Of a DNA stretch of 64,000 nt, positions 63,005 to 64,000 are shown in pieces (positions within the stretch are counted from its first letter, which is position 1; each line of letters opens with the position of its first letter). The notes below the pieces were generated by a model that was not told the DNA's origin, made no database searches, and was given only the letters and a program-made list of their open reading frames with translations. Position numbers and translations under genes: made by a program. Origin of the DNA: Streptomyces spiralis. GTDB lineage: Bacteria > Actinomycetota > Actinomycetes > Streptomycetales > Streptomycetaceae. The stretch is from assembly GCF_014654675.1 (NCBI RefSeq), contig NZ_BNBC01000039.1:27269-91268 (forward strand). Reading direction: 5' to 3'.

Positions 63005-63928
63005 TCAGCGGGCCGCTCGCGCCCGCAGGGCCTGGACGGACCAGTCGATCAGTGGCGCCAGGGGTTCCGGGGCCGGCCAGTCGTTGATCACCGCGAGCCG
63101 GTCGAAGTACCGGTCCCTGCGTGGGTCGCTCGCGGCTTCCAGCCGGTGCAACAGCCAGTGATGCGGCTGGGCGTCGTCGGTGCGGCCGGCGGCGAGCGCA
63201 CACTGCGTGGTGAGCGTCGCGACCACGGGATCGGCCTGCGGTGAGTCGGGGCTGATTCCGGAGCTCACGGCCGCTTGCACGAGTTCGCGGGCGACGGCGA
63301 CGACGTCCGGGCGGGGTGGCGTGCCGGCGCCGTCGGGCAGATCGGCCATGTGGTCTTCGACCAGGCTTCGCATGACGTCGCGAAAGCCGGGGTCCAGGGA
63401 CATCTCCGCCAGCTCCACCCATGCCTCGACCTGTTCCTGTGTGGGGCTGTCGGGCAGCTCAGGGGTCATGGAGCGCCGTACGCCGGCTCGGCCGGACATG
63501 GTGTGCCGGCCGTCGAAGACCGCATCGAGGAATTCGCCGATCAGGCGGCGCCTCTCGGCTTCGGACAGCGTGGCCAGCTGGTGCATGCGTTCCATCTCCT
63601 CGAAGGTGGGCTCGCGTCCGGCCGCGGCGGTCAGCACTGCTTGCCGCAGACGCAGGATGCTGATCTGCGCGTTCAAGGCGGCGGCATGTTCGGCGGCGAC
63701 TTGGCCGAGCGTGAGTTCCTGGTTCGTGACACGCCGGATCACGTCGAGGCCGAGGCCGAGCTCGCGCAGAGTCCGGACGAGGGCCAGACGAGCGACGGCC
63801 TCCGGGCCGTAGCGGCGGTATCCGGCGGGGGTGCGCTCGGCCGGCGTCACGATGCCGCGGTCGGAATAGAACCGGATCTTTTTGACCGTCAGCCCGGTGC
63901 GCCGAGCCAGCTCACCGATCGAGTAACT
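63005..63928 (-). pseudogene. MerR-family regulator lacking its start codon
   Basis: The minus strand reads YSIGELARRTGLTVKKIRFY from 63925, a complete MerR HTH, followed by a long C-terminal domain (QEQVEAWVELAEMSLDPGFR ... PLIDWSVQALRARAAR). The codon where ATG is expected (63929-63931) is GCC, and no start codon is in frame upstream to the window end. The frame stays open beyond 63960, so a start beyond the edge cannot be excluded. An internal GTG at 63850 (TPAERTPAG) would delete half of the HTH. The likely cause is an insertion at 63929-64000. Confidence 0.75.
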
Positions 63929-64000
63929 GGCTCTAACAAAAGGCTGTTGATCATGTGACTGTCGGCTTGTCCGCTCGTTGATGTGGTCGTGGGGATGAGA
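63929..64000 (+). mobile_element. Probable insertion-sequence end at the right edge
   Basis: The sequence from about 63931 (CTCTAACAAAAGGCTGTTGA) to the edge differs in character from merR, and the window closes with GTGGGGATGAGA, which looks like a ribosome site and start of a transposase (IS5-type transposases in Streptomyces often start MRRG). It replaces the merR start codon. Only 70 bp are visible, so the family is a guess. Confidence 0.4.

Overview
The window is high-GC actinomycete chromosome and looks like a Streptomyces core region. The gene set and order follow what I remember of Streptomyces coelicolor from about SCO4155 to SCO4240: glnR, cysA/DUF1416, nur, rsiG, devA-devB, mshA, gpmA, phoU/phoRP, carD, ispD-ispF, cysS, rlmB, msiK. 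This synteny is from memory and was not computed. Many genes have a -10-like hexamer (TANNNT) ending 6-7 nt before an ATG/GTG, the signature of leaderless mRNAs, which are common in Streptomyces.

Layout. 1-2.9 kb: a two-component system (kinase cut by the left edge) with an HtrA-type membrane protease. 3-5.1 kb: a LacI-type regulator and the nitrogen regulator GlnR, which has a small coupled upstream ORF. 5.3-8.6 kb: hydrolase, MoaD-like protein, membrane protein and LmeA-like protein. 8.8-10.3 kb: a sulfur unit made of a Cys-containing leader peptide, a hairpin, a rhodanese and DUF1416. 11.1-13.7 kb: three overlapping membrane-anchored paralogues of unknown function. 13.8-16.4 kb: small membrane protein, nitrobindin, Nur, YgfZ, Dtd. 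16.6-19.8 kb: the c-di-GMP-dependent anti-sigma factor RsiG, an asparaginase and an Eis-like acetyltransferase.

19.8-27.6 kb is the development region. It holds three homologous GntR regulators (the second is DevA), DevB, two related tiny membrane proteins on the opposite strand, a 25-bp tandem repeat, and a protein with two fused APH kinase domains. 27.6-35.4 kb: UvrA paralogue, VOC protein, the XRE-HbhA-DUF2516 trio also found in mycobacteria, a receiver-PP2C phosphatase and a NlpC/P60 hydrolase. 35.5-43.7 kb: methyltransferase, MshA, YbjN, AraC/DUF2000 pair, MFS exporter, phosphoglycerate mutase, TPR protein, lamin-tail protein. 43.9-47.9 kb: Cys-rich peptide, PhoU, PhoR/PhoP sharing a PHO box, and a lipoprotein. 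48.7-59 kb: CarD, IspD/IspF, F420-type PPOX, CysS, RlmB, DoxX-type membrane protein, nucleotidyltransferase, secreted protein, MsiK.

From the tRNA-Thr at 59.2 kb to the right edge the character changes. There are two decayed tyrosine-integrase pieces, an orphan gas-vesicle GvpA/J-type gene, a winged-helix regulator with a strong inverted repeat, a STAS protein, a 51-aa membrane protein, and a MerR gene whose start codon is missing at what looks like an insertion-sequence end. This is most simply a decayed mobile element integrated next to the tRNA gene.

Most core genes are well supported. Less certain are start codons in several genes, operator assignments, and all functions inferred only from neighbourhood.
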